Of a stretch of 34,697 nucleotides of DNA, positions 33,095 to 34,697 are shown one piece after another. The position numbers were made by a program, and so were the translations under genes. The stretch lies in assembly GCA_016207685.1 (NCBI GenBank), contig JACQPE010000129.1, forward strand, positions 1-34,697. The letters are read 5' to 3'. Source of the DNA: Elusimicrobiota bacterium. GTDB lineage: Bacteria > Elusimicrobiota > Elusimicrobia > JACQPE01. The notes under the pieces are model-generated. The model had not been told where the DNA came from and ran no database searches. It saw nothing but the letters and a program-made list of their open reading frames with translations. The stretch's first letter is position 1, and each line of letters opens with the position of its first letter.

Positions 33095-34140
33095 CCCCAG
33101 CCATGGGCATCCATAATGTCATTCAGGGCCTTTGGCTCCGGGCGAAGCTCGGCCTCGCCCAAAGTGACGAGGGGCCGATCTAAAAGTTTCTCCGACTGGC
33201 AAAAATTCTTCTTCTGGGGATCGCAATAAAGAAGACCCGTCAGAAGGGTTCCTTCGCTGCGCGAAGCGGCCAAAGAGGTCATGGCCTGAATCTTATTGCT
33301 TGGGTCGTAATCCTTGGCGGTCTTTCTCAATACTAGATATGACCCATCCGGCAACGCAACTTGTTTGACGGCGCCTTCTTCGTAATCCACGTGAACTTCC
33401 TCGTAAAAAGGAATAAAGTCAATCGCATGAAGCGGGCGGTCGGCTTTTTGGACATAGGAATAGCTCTTCGTTGATCCCTCGTGATTATTGAAAGTCACGC
33501 ACGGACTGATGATGTCCAGAAGCGCGGTTCCCTGGTGGGCGATGGCCGCTTTCATGAGCGGAACAACCTGCTTGGCGTCTCCGGAAAAACTGCGCGCCAC
33601 AAAACCGCAGCCCAGCTCAATGGCCAAAGCGCAGCAATCAATGCTCTCCTGCTCATTGACCGCGCCCCACTTTTGCTTAGTTCCGGTATCGGCGGTCGCC
33701 GAAAACTGGCCCTTCGTGAGGCCATAGACCCCGTTATTCTCGATCACATAAATCATGGGAATGTTGCGCCGGACCAGGTGAACAAACTGGCCCATACCGA
33801 TGGACGCCGTATCTCCGTCGCCGCTCACGCCCAAAACCAATAAATCGCGATTGGCCAGTTTGGCCCCGGTTGCCAAGGCCGGCATGCGGCCATGCACCGC
33901 ATTGATGCCGCAGGAGCGGCTCAAAAAATAAGCCGGGGTTTTCGAGGAGCAGCCGATGCCGCTCATCTTCGCCACGCGATGCGGCTCAACCCCATACTCA
34001 AAAAAAGCATTAATAATATGCCGGCTGATTGTATCGTGGCCGCAGCCCTGGCACAAGGTGGAAACAGCGCCCTTGTAAGAGTCCACCGTCAAGCCGAAAC
34101 GGTTCGCCCCAGGATTGCTGACTTTAATCTCCGCCATCAC
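33091..34140 (-). CDS. korB: 2-oxoacid:ferredoxin oxidoreductase beta subunit
   Basis: The beta subunit binds thiamine diphosphate and an Fe-S cluster. TPP motif residues are GDGDTASIG (107-115) through NNGVYG (135-140). Cysteines for the cluster are C30 and C33 (LCQGCGHDT) and C64 (GIGCSS). Length is 349 residues. With the alpha subunit (next gene) it oxidatively decarboxylates a 2-oxoacid, most likely 2-oxoglutarate, to the CoA ester and reduces ferredoxin. No gamma or delta subunits are seen, consistent with the two-subunit KorAB type. It overlaps korA and the kinase gene by 4 bp each. Confidence 0.93.
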   Translation of the reverse strand: MMAEIKVSNPGANRFGLTVDSYKGAVSTLCQGCGHDTISRHIINAFFEYGVEPHRVAKMSGIGCSSKTPAYFLSRSCGINAVHGRMPALATGAKLANRDLLVLGVSGDGDTASIGMGQFVHLVRRNIPMIYVIENNGVYGLTKGQFSATADTGTKQKWGAVNEQESIDCCALAIELGCGFVARSFSGDAKQVVPLMKAAIAHQGTALLDIISPCVTFNNHEGSTKSYSYVQKADRPLHAIDFIPFYEEVHVDYEEGAVKQVALPDGSYLVLRKTAKDYDPSNKIQAMTSLAASRSEGTLLTGLLYCDPQKKNFCQSEKLLDRPLVTLGEAELRPEPKALNDIMDAHGWG

Positions 34141-34697
34141 TCGCCCCCATTTAAGATGACAGGAGCGTTTTCATCCGTAAAAGCATTTTTATCAAGAATT
34201 CCGCTGACAACAGCCTCGGTTGGCAGGGGAAATCCGCTGTAATGAAGAACAGAACGAATTTTGGCGGCAGGCGCGCCCAGATCAAGCTTAAGGAGCCCGG
34301 CCATCTGGGCGTCGCGGTTTTGCTCGACCAGAAAAACCTTCTTGTGACCGCGGATAAAGTCCAGCACCGGACCCGTCGCAAAAGGGTAGGACCTGATTTT
34401 CAAATAACTTGTTTTCATCCCGTCGGCCGCCAAAATGTCGCGCGCTTCGCGGATGGCCTGATGCGTTGAACCGTAGGCAATAATCCCCACGTTGGCGCCG
34501 GCCACCAAATCCACTTCCGGAGCCGGCATCGCGGCCCTGGCGGTCTCGAATTTAACGAGCAAACGGTCAACGATTCGTTGATAGGCGAGCCCGTCTTCGG
34601 TATACTGGGCCGATTCGTTGTGTCCGCTCCCGCGCGTAAAATAAGCGGCCAAGGGATGCCTGTTGCCCGGATATGTTCGGTAGGGGATGCCGTCGCC
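34137..34697 (-). CDS. korA: 2-oxoacid:ferredoxin oxidoreductase alpha subunit (partial, C-terminal part)
   Basis: The frame is open to the right edge of the window, so the N-terminus, including the gamma-like and pyrimidine-binding parts, is missing. The visible 186 residues start GDGIPYRTYPGNRHPLAAYF and RGSGHNESAQYTED, a stretch characteristic of KorA alpha subunits, followed by the C-terminal domain with VGIIAYGSTHQAIREARDIL and KKVFLVEQNRDAQMAGLLKLDL. It overlaps korB by 4 bp. A TTG at 34652 is internal to the gene and not a start. Confidence 0.9.
   Translation of the reverse strand, partial: GDGIPYRTYPGNRHPLAAYFTRGSGHNESAQYTEDGLAYQRIVDRLLVKFETARAAMPAPEVDLVAGANVGIIAYGSTHQAIREARDILAADGMKTSYLKIRSYPFATGPVLDFIRGHKKVFLVEQNRDAQMAGLLKLDLGAPAAKIRSVLHYSGFPLPTEAVVSGILDKNAFTDENAPVILNGGE

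Noticed and set aside
1-34697. tRNA, rRNA or insertion-sequence transposase genes
   Set aside because: No tRNA cloverleaf motif, rRNA segment or transposase motif was seen on either strand when reading through.

Overview
The window comes from a diderm (Gram-negative type) bacterium with aerobic respiration. It carries a complete aa3-type cytochrome c oxidase locus, lipoprotein and Sec signal peptides, several outer-membrane beta-barrel candidates, and a giant secreted protein whose C-terminal domain resembles type IX secretion sorting domains. Coding density is high, many genes overlap by 4 bp (ATGA or GTGA), and few starts have a clear Shine-Dalgarno sequence. Taxonomy cannot be proven from sequence alone. 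The mix of a PorV-like protein, G8/FN3 giant protein, stand-alone KorAB and repeat-rich operon junctions would fit an uncultivated lineage such as Elusimicrobiota, which I offer as a moderate-to-low confidence guess.

Layout: (1) 2-280 is the 3' end of a Pro-rich, CsgG/LpoB-like protein. (2) 383-9600 (+) is one respiratory block: SCO1, oxidase subunits II, I, III and IV, two small membrane proteins, heme A synthase, heme O synthase, a diheme c lipoprotein, a two-gene ABC exporter and a DUF420/CtaM-like protein. (3) 9591-16856 (-) is a peptide-transport block: stand-alone Lrp-type RAM domain, DppD and DppF ATPases, two tandem family-5 solute-binding proteins and a Gfo/Idh/MocA oxidoreductase, with no permease genes. 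(4) 16989-29506 (+) is a cell-surface block: an FN3 secreted protein, a small barrel-like protein, a secreted HEAT-like protein, a 2618-residue G8/beta-helix/FN3 protein and a translationally coupled PorV/PorQ-family protein. (5) 29546-34697 (-) encodes KorA (partial), KorB, a PfkB kinase, a GlcD-type FAD oxidase and a second barrel protein.

The most unusual signal is a family of degenerate 7-bp tandem repeats, usually two arms in inverted orientation around a spacer, found at five junctions between co-directional genes (5825-5859, 12441-12539, 16474-16617, 18601-18696, 28493-28601). In three of these the repeat overlaps the start of the downstream gene and is translated: one arm gives the basic n-region, the T-rich spacer gives the hydrophobic core, and the other arm gives the c-region of a Sec signal peptide. 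In the single non-coding case the spacer is not T-rich. The repeats thus look like portable DNA that has become signal-peptide sequence. Two other structured repeats occur: a REP-like inverted repeat at 10629-10745 and a multi-hairpin element at 19409-19657.

The second item of interest is the giant protein (20628-28484) paired with a PorV-like barrel (28481-29506), an arrangement expected for a type IX-like cargo and its shuttle. The giant gene is built from a long internal duplication and is preceded by a small hairpin abutting its start codon.
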